23,891 nucleotides of DNA from Verrucomicrobiales bacterium (GCA_013911195.1 JACETS010000018.1:1-23891), one strand, 5' to 3'. Positions 8,655 through 16,823 are shown, counted from the first letter of the stretch. Translations and numbers: made by a program. The notes: generated by a model from the sequence alone, not told the origin.

Positions 8655-8724
8655 TTTATTTATATTAAAATTATTTTTGAATTTTTGAGTAAGAAATCTT
8701 TAATAGTATGTATAAATCCAAAGT

Positions 8725-9096
8725 ATGAAAAACAATAGACCGCCACATTGGGCAATCAAATTAACTGCCATTATTGGTGCAGCCGGTATTATATTAGGTG
8801 CATTTGGTTCTCACGGACTTGAGGGGATTTTGGAAAAAAATGGGAATGTTTCAGTATGGAAGACTGCAGTGTTTTATCATTTGATACATGCGGTGTTATT
8901 GGTGGTAATAACTCATAATTTGTCGGGTTTTAGTAAAGTAACATATCTTTTTTGTACTATAGGTATATTCCTTTTTTGCGGAAGTTTATATTTTCTTGCA
9001 ATCTTTGAATTGAATTGGTTGGGGCCAATAACACCGATAGGTGGAGTTTCATTTATTCTAGCATGGTTAACTATGTTAAAAATCAAACATACTTAA
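8725..9096 (+). CDS. DUF423 family small membrane protein (YgdD-like)
   Basis: The 123-residue product has four hydrophobic segments (about 9-30, 48-65, 70-90 and 98-118). It carries the hallmark DUF423 motifs: GAFGSHGL near residues 26-33, YHLIHA at about 52-57, CGSLYFLA near 85-92 and GPITPIGG at about 99-106. The family is widespread and of unknown biochemical role, placed in the inner membrane. The ATG fits the family's usual N-terminus. It stands alone on the plus strand, divergent from the dehydrogenase, with its stop 5 nt from that of the convergent RNA methyltransferase gene. Confidence 0.93.
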   Translation: MKNNRPPHWAIKLTAIIGAAGIILGAFGSHGLEGILEKNGNVSVWKTAVFYHLIHAVLLVVITHNLSGFSKVTYLFCTIGIFLFCGSLYFLAIFELNWLGPITPIGGVSFILAWLTMLKIKHT

Positions 9097-9101
9097 AGAC
9101 A

Positions 9102-10331
9102 CTAGATTTCTAGAGTCATAATACATTCTAAATGCCTTGTTTGTGGGAAAAGATCAAAGGGTTGAGTTTGCTTAAGCTCATAACCATTTTTTATGAATAA
9201 CTTCAGATCCCTCATTTGAGTTGCCGGGTTGCACGAAACATATACAACTTTTCGTGGCTTGAACTTAAATAATTGTAAAAGAAAATCTTCACTGCAACCC
9301 TTGCGGGGAGGATCAATAATGACGCTTGTTTCATTACTGTTGTACTCTATGTCTGAAAAAAGATTTTCAATTTTTCCAGATATAAACTTAACATTGCTAA
9401 TTTTATTTTCTTTGAGATTCTTATTTGCCCATAAAATTGAATCATCTGATATTTCAATTCCAGTTACTTCATCAAAAGCTTTTGCGCTGGTTAAAGCGAA
9501 CAGTCCGGCCCCACAATAGGCATCTACAAGAAACCTTGAATTATTTGATTTCGCTTCTTTTCTTACATGGTCTGTAAATTCTTCCAAAATGTATGGGTTG
9601 TTTTGAAAGAAACTGCCTGCAGGGAAATTGAATTTAACCTGTCCTACCATTTCTTCTGCAATCGAATCAGCCTTGGTGTGAATTTTTTTTTGATGATCAG
9701 AACGGATTAATATTGTTGCTCCTTTTTTATAGCTCGATGATCTATGGCGAATGTCATGCCTGATATCTTTCAAAGTATTATTGATATCCTCTTTTGCAAT
9801 TTTACAATATTCTATATCAATAAGTGATCTTCTGCCAAATTGTTGAAAACCAATAGGGCCAATTTCCCCATTTTTTGGTTTATTAAAATGAGGCGTTATT
9901 TTAGATCTATAATTATATTTAACGGGAGAAGATATTATGTCGTTAACTGGTGAATCAGTCCCTGCCATAAATTTTAAAAGCTCTATGACTTGTTGTTTTT
10001 TCCATTTTAGTTGTTCATCATATTCAATATGTTGATACTGACATCCCCCACATTCTCCATAATAATTGCAAGATGGGACAACTCGATATTGAGAAGGGGT
10101 TATTATTTCAACTAAATCCGCCTCGCTATGGTTTTTATGATTTCTAAAAATTCTAGCTTTTACCCTCTCGCCAGGAATGCAATAAGGTACAAAAATGACC
10201 CAATTGTCTTCATCTCTTCCTACTCCAAGTCCAGTGTTTGTTAAGTTATTAATATCGATGATTGTCTCCTCATGATATTCATAGGGGCCTGATCTAAAAC
10301 CTTTTGGAGGGTTGGCTAACGGTTTGGTCAT
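9102..10331 (-). CDS. 23S rRNA (uracil-C5)-methyltransferase, TrmA/RlmD (RumA) family
   Basis: This is a SAM-dependent enzyme that makes 5-methyluridine in RNA. In order: a TRAM RNA-binding domain (about 20-80), a 4Fe-4S site with C88, C94 and C97 in SCNYYGECGGC plus C176 in IEYCK, then a Rossmann methyltransferase domain. That domain has DAYCGAGLFAL at 270-280, DPPRKG at 340-345, the catalytic nucleophile C367 in VSCNPAT and the catalytic base E402 in HLEC. The 409-residue length with TRAM and iron-sulfur site matches RlmD/RlmCD more than TrmA, so the target is probably 23S rRNA (U1939 or U747). The specific uridine cannot be read from sequence. It is a single gene, divergent from the 10416 gene and convergent with DUF423. 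Confidence 0.93.
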   Translation of the reverse strand: MTKPLANPPKGFRSGPYEYHEETIIDINNLTNTGLGVGRDEDNWVIFVPYCIPGERVKARIFRNHKNHSEADLVEIITPSQYRVVPSCNYYGECGGCQYQHIEYDEQLKWKKQQVIELLKFMAGTDSPVNDIISSPVKYNYRSKITPHFNKPKNGEIGPIGFQQFGRRSLIDIEYCKIAKEDINNTLKDIRHDIRHRSSSYKKGATILIRSDHQKKIHTKADSIAEEMVGQVKFNFPAGSFFQNNPYILEEFTDHVRKEAKSNNSRFLVDAYCGAGLFALTSAKAFDEVTGIEISDDSILWANKNLKENKISNVKFISGKIENLFSDIEYNSNETSVIIDPPRKGCSEDFLLQLFKFKPRKVVYVSCNPATQMRDLKLFIKNGYELKQTQPFDLFPQTRHLECIMTLEI

Positions 10332-10415
10332 AAAAATAATAATTACTAATGGTTATTTTTGAGTAATTACCAAGATTTGATTAAATTTTTTTCAGTTAGT
10401 GGTGATTGATTTGGA

Positions 10416-10826
10416 TTGTTTGAAACTATATGTCATATTCATGATGTGATTGCTTTCCCAAAATACTTTTACCTTATAATGGGTATATGTTCAGTGGTTT
10501 CGGTTTGCGTCTTGATTTTTTTTGCCAAAAGACATCGTAATCCGCGCCTTAGGCCTAAAGCAGGCGAAGTTATTTTAGTTGGGGTAATTCTTTTTATGGG
10601 ATCGGGTTTTTTTTCACACTTTACATCTGAATTATTAACCACTGATTTTGATGAAGAAAGGCTTAAGAGCAATATGAAGGCGTCTCAGATAAGGGGCTTG
10701 AGTGATCCAAGTGGTTCTGGAATTAGACGGGAAAGGTTAGATGAACTAAGAGAGGATGGAGGTGAACTCGATGTTAACAGCGCTACTAGCAGTCCTGAAA
10801 ACTTTATCGAATCATTGGAAGACTAA
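10416..10826 (+). CDS. Hypothetical two-helix membrane protein with acidic C-terminal tail
   Basis: I do not recognise this 136-residue product. It has two clear membrane helices, at about residues 17-37 and 51-70, joined by a short basic loop (RHRNPRLRPK). By the positive-inside rule the loop is cytoplasmic and both ends are outside. The last ~60 residues are polar and acidic, rich in D, E, S and G, with no conserved fold evident. The start is uncertain: an in-frame TGA lies just upstream at 10407, so initiation is at TTG 10416 or at ATG 10479 inside the first helix. TTG is preferred because it keeps the helix whole. It overlaps the convergent DUF58 gene by 4 bases. A reading frame of this length with two well-formed helices is probably real. 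Confidence 0.65.
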   Translation: MFETICHIHDVIAFPKYFYLIMGICSVVSVCVLIFFAKRHRNPRLRPKAGEVILVGVILFMGSGFFSHFTSELLTTDFDEERLKSNMKASQIRGLSDPSGSGIRRERLDELREDGGELDVNSATSSPENFIESLED

Positions 10827-11710
10827 TTTTTGCTTTTGGCTCGAGACTTAAATAAAATTTTCAATGCTTTTGCGGGATCACAATTTTCATCATTGATAAC
10901 TTTAAGGTGATCAATCTTGTTAAGTTTAAAATTACTATCGAGATTTCTTTGCCATTTACTTCGTTGATTTTTGTAATTTTCTTGGATGGTATTATCGTCA
11001 GTGTCAACAAGATATGATTTACCATTTTCTGGATTTTTTACATATACCTTGCCTGCTCGGGGTAGTTCAATTTCTGCGGGATCAATAATTTGAATCGCGA
11101 CAAGGTCGTTTCTATGAGAGCAGAATTTTAATTCGTTTTCAAATCTTTGACTCAAGAAATCTGATATTAAAAAGATCATGCTACGTTTTTTATGACGTTT
11201 CATTATAAATTCTAAGGGTGATCCAGGATTGCTTAAAACTGGGATTGGATCATGGTTGATTAATTTTCTAAGAATTTTCATGCAATGGACTTGACCTTTT
11301 TGGGCTTCAGTAAAATGCTCAATTTTATCACTGAAAAAAATGAACCCTACACGGTCGCCGTTTCTTGCAGCACTTAGAGATAGTACTGTAGTTATTAATG
11401 CGGCTAAATGATGGCGACTTTTGTTAATACTTCCATAATTGATTGATTTAGTGATGTCGATTGCTAGGTAAATTGACAACTCTCTTTGCTCAACAAATTG
11501 TTTTATGTAAGGCTCTCCTGTTCTTGCGGTAGTGTTCCAATCTATAGAACGGACTTCATCACCATGGAGGTACTCTCTGAGATCATGAAAGTCTATCCCG
11601 CGTCCTTTGAATGCGGTTTTGTATTCACCGCTGAGATTGTCATCAACTAATCCCTTCGCTCTGATTTCAATTTTCCGGGATTCCTTAATTAGATCATTGA
11701 GAGAAGTCAT
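10823..11710 (-). CDS. DUF58 domain protein (vWA-like), MoxR partner
   Basis: The 295-residue product carries the DUF58 signature FKGRGIDFHDLREYLHGDEV at 34-53 followed by IDWNTTARTGEPYIKQF. A vWA-like domain begins at about residue 79. The metal-ion site reads D85-I-T87-K-S89, a threonine in place of the first serine of the usual DxSxS. DUF58 proteins are nearly always encoded beside a MoxR AAA+ ATPase, thought to act as a chaperone for metal insertion or complex assembly. Here the ATG lies 1 nt after the MoxR stop, so coupling is certain at the operon level. The BatA/BatB/BatD/TPR genes that often follow are absent; the next gene is convergent and overlaps by 4 bases. Confidence 0.92.
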   Translation of the reverse strand: MTSLNDLIKESRKIEIRAKGLVDDNLSGEYKTAFKGRGIDFHDLREYLHGDEVRSIDWNTTARTGEPYIKQFVEQRELSIYLAIDITKSINYGSINKSRHHLAALITTVLSLSAARNGDRVGFIFFSDKIEHFTEAQKGQVHCMKILRKLINHDPIPVLSNPGSPLEFIMKRHKKRSMIFLISDFLSQRFENELKFCSHRNDLVAIQIIDPAEIELPRAGKVYVKNPENGKSYLVDTDDNTIQENYKNQRSKWQRNLDSNFKLNKIDHLKVINDENCDPAKALKILFKSRAKSKN

Positions 11711-11711
11711 T

Positions 11712-12701
11712 TTAAGGGACTGGGACAGATGTGAGAATTTCTTCTATTATTTCATCTGAAGTAATTTGTTCAGCTTCCGCCTCATAGGTAAGTAAGATTC
11801 TGTGTCTAAGAATATCATGAGCCACTTTTTTAACATCACTTGGTATTACATAGCTTCGGCCTTGAATGAAGGCTGTTGCTTTTGATGCAAGAATAAAATT
11901 GATTGTCGCTCTGGGTGAAGCTCCACAACGGATCATGCCTTTGATTTTTGAATCAGATGTATCATCATGTCTTGTGCTAATAACCAATGAGATTATATAC
12001 TTCTTGATGGTATCCTCGACATGGATTAAGTCAGTCACTTTTCTCGAATTAGTAATGTCTGATTTGGTGAGAACTTTGTTAGTCTGAAGCTTCGATTCAG
12101 ATACTCCCATTCGATCAATAATTTCCATCTCCTCATCTCGGTTTGGGTATTCCACAATTGTTTTAATGATAAATCTATCCAACTGGGCTTCTGGCAATTG
12201 ATACGTTCCTTCTTGATCTAATGGGTTTTGAGTTGCCATAACCAAAAAGGGGTCAGGAAGGTCATAAGTTTTGTCGCCAATTGTTACTTGCCTTTCCTGC
12301 ATTGATTCAAGTAATGCACTTTGAACTTTTGCTGGAGCTCTGTTTATCTCATCTGCCAACAATAAGTTGGTAAAAACTGGACCTAATTTTGGCTTAAAGT
12401 CACCAGACTGTGGTGAATATATTAATGTGCCTACTACATCAGCTGGTAATAGATCAGGAGTAAATTGAATTCTTTTAAACTCGATGCCTATGCAACCAGC
12501 TAAAGCATTTACGGTCAATGTTTTAGCCAGGCCTGGGACACCTTCAATTAGTAGATGTCCTCTAGTTAAAAGTCCAATTATTAGGTTTTCAACAAGAGTA
12601 TCTTGGCCAACTAAAACTTTTGACATTTCCTCTTTTAGAGGATTAATCCACCTTGATGAGCTTTCTACTTCGTCTTTTAATTTAGCCGTATCGACTGACA
12701 T
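11712..12701 (-). CDS. MoxR family AAA+ ATPase
   Basis: MoxR ATPases are AAA+ chaperone-like proteins paired with vWA proteins. Counting from the ATG at 12701 (329 residues), Walker A is GVPGLAKT at 54-61, the MoxR form of the loop. Walker B is LLLADEI at 113-119, followed by NRAPAKVQSALLESMQE. Sensor 1 is in MATQNP, and QLPEAQLDRF and the C-terminal lid domain follow. The reading frame extends 4 codons upstream to a TTG at 12713; I chose ATG because homologues start near here and no Shine-Dalgarno supports either. It follows the AI-2E permease gene by about 21 nt and precedes DUF58 by 1 nt. The partner process is unknown; envelope-protein maturation is a common inference. Confidence 0.93.
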   Translation of the reverse strand: MSVDTAKLKDEVESSSRWINPLKEEMSKVLVGQDTLVENLIIGLLTRGHLLIEGVPGLAKTLTVNALAGCIGIEFKRIQFTPDLLPADVVGTLIYSPQSGDFKPKLGPVFTNLLLADEINRAPAKVQSALLESMQERQVTIGDKTYDLPDPFLVMATQNPLDQEGTYQLPEAQLDRFIIKTIVEYPNRDEEMEIIDRMGVSESKLQTNKVLTKSDITNSRKVTDLIHVEDTIKKYIISLVISTRHDDTSDSKIKGMIRCGASPRATINFILASKATAFIQGRSYVIPSDVKKVAHDILRHRILLTYEAEAEQITSDEIIEEILTSVPVP

Positions 12702-12722
12702 ATTAAAATTCAATATATCTAT

Positions 12723-13943
12723 TTAAGTTGTGGATGCTTCGATTTTTTCACCAAATCTATTTTTGATTTTGTTTTCCCATACATATCGCCTAAATAAAAC
12801 TTTAATCGACGCTGTGAGAGGGACAGCCAAAAGCGCTCCAAGTATTCCGCCAATCACAAGCGACCAGCAGAGTACTGAAAATATTACAGTCAATGGATGT
12901 AGGCCAACAGATTCACCAACAATTTTTGGTTGAATAAAAAACCCATCAAATTGTTGGACTGCTACAAAAACAACGATAACCCAAAGCGGGCTAGGTCCAT
13001 CAACTTGACCTGCTGCAATTAAAACAGCTGGAACAGCTGTGATAATAAAACCAACAAACGGAATGACTCCGAATATTGCTAATGAAACACCTATGACAAT
13101 TGCATAATCTAAACCTAACAGAAACAGGATAATGCCAGTAAGTGCGCCATCAATTACACTGACAAGTACTTGTCCTCTGAAATATGCAACGATATAACCA
13201 TTAATCTCTTTAACGACGCTAACAATCTCATCTTTTAATGATGAGTCTTTTAATGGTATTATTTTATCCCAGTTCCTTTCAATAAAGGCTGAATCTCTTA
13301 AAAAAAAGAAAAGATATACTGGGACAAGAATCATTCCCACTATGTAACCAAGTACACCAACAAATCCATTGGCTGTTTTTCCAAGAAAACTAAGTAATTT
13401 TTTACTGGTTTCTGGATTTTTAACCCAATCCATTAACTTATCCCAAATTAAATTGTTTTGATCAGCCAAATCAATATTCTCTGAAGATGTTGCTTTCTCA
13501 TCTGATGAATTTTCAAAAGATTCTATGAAGTTGCTAAAGCTCGACATCCTATCTTGCGCTTGATCAATTAATTTTTCTCTGTTTTCAATTAGCTGACTTA
13601 ATTGATTTGAGGCAGGGATAATTATTAGTAGAGCAATAACTATGAACAGAACAATTAGCACAGAATAAATAATAAGAATGGTTTTTGTTCGTGAAAGGTT
13701 TTTGTCTTTAAGCGCTTTTTTCCTAATCCAATGGACTATTGGGGAAAGTAAGTATGAAAGTATTGCTGCAATAGCTACAGGAACAAGTACAGGCTGAAGA
13801 AGATTAAGCGCTTTTCCAATTATAGTGATTGAGCTGACGATAAGAATAATGATGACAGCAAATGAAATGCCTGTAATAGCCTTCCAAATAATAGTTTTTT
13901 GAAGAGTAGAGGGCACTTCAATTTTCTTTTGAGAATCTTCCAT
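12723..13943 (-). CDS. AI-2E family transporter (PF01594-type permease)
   Basis: The 406-residue product (ATG at 13943; an in-frame TTG exists at 13955) has about eight hydrophobic segments in the family's arrangement. There is an N-terminal pair, a third helix, a long polar periplasmic or coiled-coil region near residues 100-180, then the conserved second half. That half includes VPVYLFFFLRD, the FRGQVLVSVIDGALTG region, the IPFVGFIITAVPAVL helix and the QQFDGFFIQPKIVGESVGLHP motif. Despite the family name, members transport varied substrates, including sodium/protons, and autoinducer-2 export is not implied. It lies 59 nt after thiS and upstream of moxR, probably in the same minus-strand run. 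Confidence 0.92.
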   Translation of the reverse strand: MEDSQKKIEVPSTLQKTIIWKAITGISFAVIIILIVSSITIIGKALNLLQPVLVPVAIAAILSYLLSPIVHWIRKKALKDKNLSRTKTILIIYSVLIVLFIVIALLIIIPASNQLSQLIENREKLIDQAQDRMSSFSNFIESFENSSDEKATSSENIDLADQNNLIWDKLMDWVKNPETSKKLLSFLGKTANGFVGVLGYIVGMILVPVYLFFFLRDSAFIERNWDKIIPLKDSSLKDEIVSVVKEINGYIVAYFRGQVLVSVIDGALTGIILFLLGLDYAIVIGVSLAIFGVIPFVGFIITAVPAVLIAAGQVDGPSPLWVIVVFVAVQQFDGFFIQPKIVGESVGLHPLTVIFSVLCWSLVIGGILGALLAVPLTASIKVLFRRYVWENKIKNRFGEKIEASTT

Positions 13944-14002
13944 TCTAACATTCAACTTAAGCTACCCAAAAAAAATAATCTAGCTAAATATAATTAATGT
14001 TA

Positions 14003-14206
14003 TTATCCGCCCGCCGCAATTTGGACTATTTCAATACTATCTCCGTCCTTTAATGATTGAGTTTGGTAATCTTTTTTTATGAGTGCTAATTGATTGAGTT
14101 CAACGATTATTTGTTTGTCATGAAGGTTTAATTTCTCAATTAGATCCTGCACTGTGATGCCCTCTTGATAATCGGAATACTTTTTTCCATTTATTTTAAT
14201 GATCAT
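14003..14206 (-). CDS. thiS: Sulfur carrier protein ThiS
   Basis: ThiS carries sulfur as a C-terminal thiocarboxylate for the thiazole ring of thiamin. The 67-residue product has the ubiquitin-like beta-grasp pattern. It begins MIIKINGKK and ends IVQIAAGG, the exact Gly-Gly terminus that ThiF adenylates. The frame is open 33 codons further upstream into the end of thiH, but the ATG at 14206 gives the normal ThiS length (about 65-70 residues) and N-terminus. It starts 26 nt after the thiH stop. ThiG, ThiF and other thiamin genes are not in this window, so they must be elsewhere or the pathway is incomplete. Confidence 0.93.
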   Translation of the reverse strand: MIIKINGKKYSDYQEGITVQDLIEKLNLHDKQIIVELNQLALIKKDYQTQSLKDGDSIEIVQIAAGG

Positions 14207-14232
14207 GAGAAAATATTTATATGCCGTCTTAT

Positions 14233-15369
14233 TTAATTGTTGAGGATGGATAGGTCCCAATCTTTCCAGACTGGATCCAAACCTTGTGAGCGAAGCATAT
14301 CGCATACTTGATTTGGTGTGCGATTATCATTAATTTCGAATTGTTCAGCCGCTGTTTTAGAATTGCATGAATTAATATTGTCGGCGTCTTGGATTTCTAC
14401 TCTCTTTCCCTTAATGGTGAAATGAAGATCATCTTTTCCTTTCCCTGTGTATCCTCCTGGTTCAGTGTGACTTCCTGCACTAATCATTGTTATTCCAATT
14501 AAAGCTAGGACGTCTCGAAATTTTTCAGATTCTCGAGTGCTTAAAACAATACCAACGTCAGGAAAACAAATTCTAAAGGCGCAAACGAGTTGAACAAAAT
14601 CTCTATCCTCAAGAGAATGAGAGGGATGAAAACCTCCTGCCGCTGGTCGTATTCTAGGAAAGCTTACAGTATAGGATGCCTTCCAGCATTTTCTTTGAAG
14701 ATAGTCTAAATGAGCAGCTAGAGAGAGTGCTTCTTTTTTCCAGTCGCTCAGACCAAAAAGTGAGCCAATTCCTATTCTTCTAAATCCCGCACTGTATGCT
14801 CTTTCAGGACAATCAAGCCTCCAGTTGAAATCTTTTTTTGGTCCACTTGTATGTAATTCCTTATAGGCTTTTCTGTTATATGTTTCCTGATAGACAACTA
14901 ACCCTTCACAGCCTGAGCTAACCAATTTAGAATACTCATTTTCATTCATTGGAGCAATTTCAAGGGCAATGGATGGGAATAAATGCTTTATTGAATTAAT
15001 GCAATCCTCTAAATATCCATTTGAAACAAATTTAGGATGTTCTCCTGCCACAAGAAGTATGCTCCGGAACCCCTGATCGTATAGATGTTGAGCCTCTGCT
15101 AAAACTTGATCAACAGTCAGAGTGACTCTTAATATGGGGTTGCTCCTGGAGAATCCACAATAGGTACAGTTGTTGATACATTCATTAGATAGGTACAAGG
15201 GGGCGAAAAGTCGCATTGTGTTGCCAAAATGCTGCCTTGTGATTTTTTTTGATTTTTTGATAATTTCTTCCAATTCACAATCATCACAAGGGGCCAACAG
15301 TCTGGTGAATTTTACCAAATTAGGATTAATGTTATTGGATAAATTTTCAAATGTTTCAACGAAACTCAT
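14233..15369 (-). CDS. thiH: 2-iminoacetate synthase ThiH (radical SAM)
   Basis: ThiH cleaves tyrosine by radical SAM chemistry to give p-cresol and dehydroglycine for thiazole formation. Counting from the ATG at 15369 (378 residues), the radical SAM cluster is C64-x3-C68-x2-C71 in CINNCTYCGFSR. It is followed by the family's YQETYNRKAYKELHTSGPKK region, the SFPRIRPAAGG segment and the SAGSHTEPGGY element near the C-terminus. An in-frame start 20 codons upstream was rejected because the extension has no family counterpart. No ThiC-type or THI-box sequence lies upstream. The gene is divergent from the unknown membrane protein at 15457 and heads the thiH-thiS unit. ThiG must act with it and is not seen here. 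Confidence 0.95.
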   Translation of the reverse strand: MSFVETFENLSNNINPNLVKFTRLLAPCDDCELEEIIKKSKKITRQHFGNTMRLFAPLYLSNECINNCTYCGFSRSNPILRVTLTVDQVLAEAQHLYDQGFRSILLVAGEHPKFVSNGYLEDCINSIKHLFPSIALEIAPMNENEYSKLVSSGCEGLVVYQETYNRKAYKELHTSGPKKDFNWRLDCPERAYSAGFRRIGIGSLFGLSDWKKEALSLAAHLDYLQRKCWKASYTVSFPRIRPAAGGFHPSHSLEDRDFVQLVCAFRICFPDVGIVLSTRESEKFRDVLALIGITMISAGSHTEPGGYTGKGKDDLHFTIKGKRVEIQDADNINSCNSKTAAEQFEINDNRTPNQVCDMLRSQGLDPVWKDWDLSILNN

Positions 15370-15456
15370 TTTTATGAGATATTGTAGTTTGTGATAATTG
15401 ATATACAAGTCACTGAATACTTGATTCAATCGATTCTTGATATTAACTGATTATAA

Positions 15457-16398
15457 ATGGTTCAGTCAGAACAAATAATATGCAAAGTTGCATTTTGGTA
15501 TTTTCGCCGAATGGCTCTTATGTTTTTGTTGTTAACTGGTGGAGGGGCTTGGTTTTATTATGATGGCCTAATTAATTGGCCCAATAAAAATAAGATTTAT
15601 CTTGCAAAGATTGCTTTTGAAGCCGGTTCAGAAAAAAGGCAGTGGGATGATTTCACAAGGGAAATTGATAAATATGACACGGTGCTCTCAGTAGAGGATA
15701 TAGAATTAATAAAAAATGTTTTCCAGGATGGCAAGCTGCCCATGCAGTGGGCTGAATATGAGATATCAACACAGGGCAAAAGGGCTCTTGCAAATATTGA
15801 ATTAAACAAACTCAAAGAGGCGTTTTTGTCTGGGAAACGCTTAGATCTTAGTTGGGAGGATTTTGCAAGAAATAATGAATATCCTTTGAGTAAGGATGAA
15901 TCATCAAAGTTGCAGGGAGGTATTGAAGAATTTGAATCTTTATATAATGCCTTTGAATCATCAAAGGATAGAAGAAAGTGGTCGCTCTATGGCACATTGA
16001 CCGGGAAAAAGGGGTGGAGCGATTCTGAGCCAAAATATCATAATGCGAGTGAAATTATGGCGCAAATAATTATAGGATCAATTCTATTACTTTCTGCGCT
16101 TTATGTCTTGATACTTACCCTAATCAATCGAGGTAGAGCTATTGGTTCCGATGAGGGTTCATTCACTACAGAAAAAGGTTTAGTAATTGATTTTAAATCA
16201 ATAAATAAAATTGATACTAGAAAGTGGAATAAAAAAGGTTTGGCTTATGTTTTTTACGAAACCGAAAAAGGATTGTCCTCTAAAACAGTTATAGATGATC
16301 TAAAATACAAAGGAGCGGATGAAATTTTAGAAAGAATTAAAAATGAATTTACGGGAGAACTGGTTGAAAATATTCCTAATGTATTAACGGACGATTAG
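15457..16398 (+). CDS. Unknown membrane protein with four W-x-x-[FY] repeats and a possible PH-like C-terminal domain
   Basis: I do not recognise the family. The 313-residue product has a membrane helix at about 17-38 and a second at 200-223, leaving residues 39-199 outside the membrane on one side. That middle part holds four degenerate copies of F-x-x-[GS]-x(4-6)-W-x-x-[FY], at about residues 54-66, 89-101, 123-136 and 166-178, each followed by polar helices. The C-terminal part (about 224-313) has alternating strands and a final amphipathic helix, a pattern like small PH-type domains of membrane proteins (inference). It is a single plus-strand gene, divergent from thiH and upstream of acpP by 148 nt with a separate candidate promoter. 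The ATG has no Shine-Dalgarno. Confidence 0.85.
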   Translation: MVQSEQIICKVAFWYFRRMALMFLLLTGGGAWFYYDGLINWPNKNKIYLAKIAFEAGSEKRQWDDFTREIDKYDTVLSVEDIELIKNVFQDGKLPMQWAEYEISTQGKRALANIELNKLKEAFLSGKRLDLSWEDFARNNEYPLSKDESSKLQGGIEEFESLYNAFESSKDRRKWSLYGTLTGKKGWSDSEPKYHNASEIMAQIIIGSILLLSALYVLILTLINRGRAIGSDEGSFTTEKGLVIDFKSINKIDTRKWNKKGLAYVFYETEKGLSSKTVIDDLKYKGADEILERIKNEFTGELVENIPNVLTDD

Positions 16399-16485
16399 AG
16401 TCTTATAAGTTAGAGATAAAAAGATTTAAAATATTATTAATAAAACAGCATTTATTTATAAAAATAATTAGACAGATTAAATGAT

Positions 16486-16514
16486 TTGCTAAGAGGCGTT
16501 TAAGGGATTATAAA
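16486..16514 (+). promoter_or_regulatory. Candidate sigma70-type promoter of acpP
   Basis: TTGCTA at 16486-16491 and TATAAA at 16509-16514 are 17 nt apart, giving a start near 16521 and a leader of about 26 nt before the acpP ATG. A second exact TATAAT occurs at 16538-16543, just 3 nt before the ATG, but it has no -35 partner. It lies in the 148-nt gap after the 15457 gene. That gap is otherwise plain AT-rich sequence with no strong hairpin. Confidence 0.5.
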
Positions 16515-16546
16515 AATAACACTTAACAAAACTAAAATATAATTTC

Positions 16547-16786
16547 ATGGCAAGTATTGAAGAAAAAGTTAGAGATATAATCGTAACTGAGCTAGGGGCA
16601 TCTCCAGAAAAAGTGGTGGCCGAAGCCAAATTCGTTGAGGACCTAGGAGCTGATTCACTTGATACTGTTGAACTCGTAATGGCGTTCGAAGAAGAATTCG
16701 GCATCGAAGTTCCAGAAGAAGAGACAGATAAACTAATGAGTGTTGGAGCTGTTGTTAGTTACATCGAAGGTTTGAAGGGCGAGTAA
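16547..16786 (+). CDS. acpP: Acyl carrier protein
   Basis: AcpP carries growing fatty acyl chains of type II fatty-acid synthesis on a phosphopantetheine arm. The 79-residue, strongly acidic product has the hallmark GADSLDTVELVMAFEEEFG; serine 37 of the DSL motif is the attachment site. Length and the four-helix pattern are normal. The gene is richer in GC-ending and preferred codons than its neighbours, as expected for a highly expressed protein. It is followed by a hairpin at 16824-16849 that may end its transcript, so it may be transcribed alone or with partial read-through to the unknown gene at 16866. accA, another fatty-acid gene, lies two genes further. Confidence 0.98.
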   Translation: MASIEEKVRDIIVTELGASPEKVVAEAKFVEDLGADSLDTVELVMAFEEEFGIEVPEEETDKLMSVGAVVSYIEGLKGE

Positions 16787-16823
16787 AACTTTCTAGATAT
16801 ATTCTAACGTATTATCTTTAGTG

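Noticed and set aside
13944..14002. Terminator between thiS and the AI-2E permease gene
   Set aside because: There is an A-run, but no stem of more than about 5 bp ahead of a T-run on the minus strand.
14207..14305. 33-codon N-terminal extension of ThiS overlapping thiH
   Set aside because: ThiS proteins are about 65-70 residues and begin at the conserved M-I-I-K-I-N-G; the extension is the out-of-frame reading of the thiH end.
15370..15456. TPP riboswitch upstream of thiH
   Set aside because: No CTGAGA/ACCTGA core, and the region is too short for the full element plus an expression platform.
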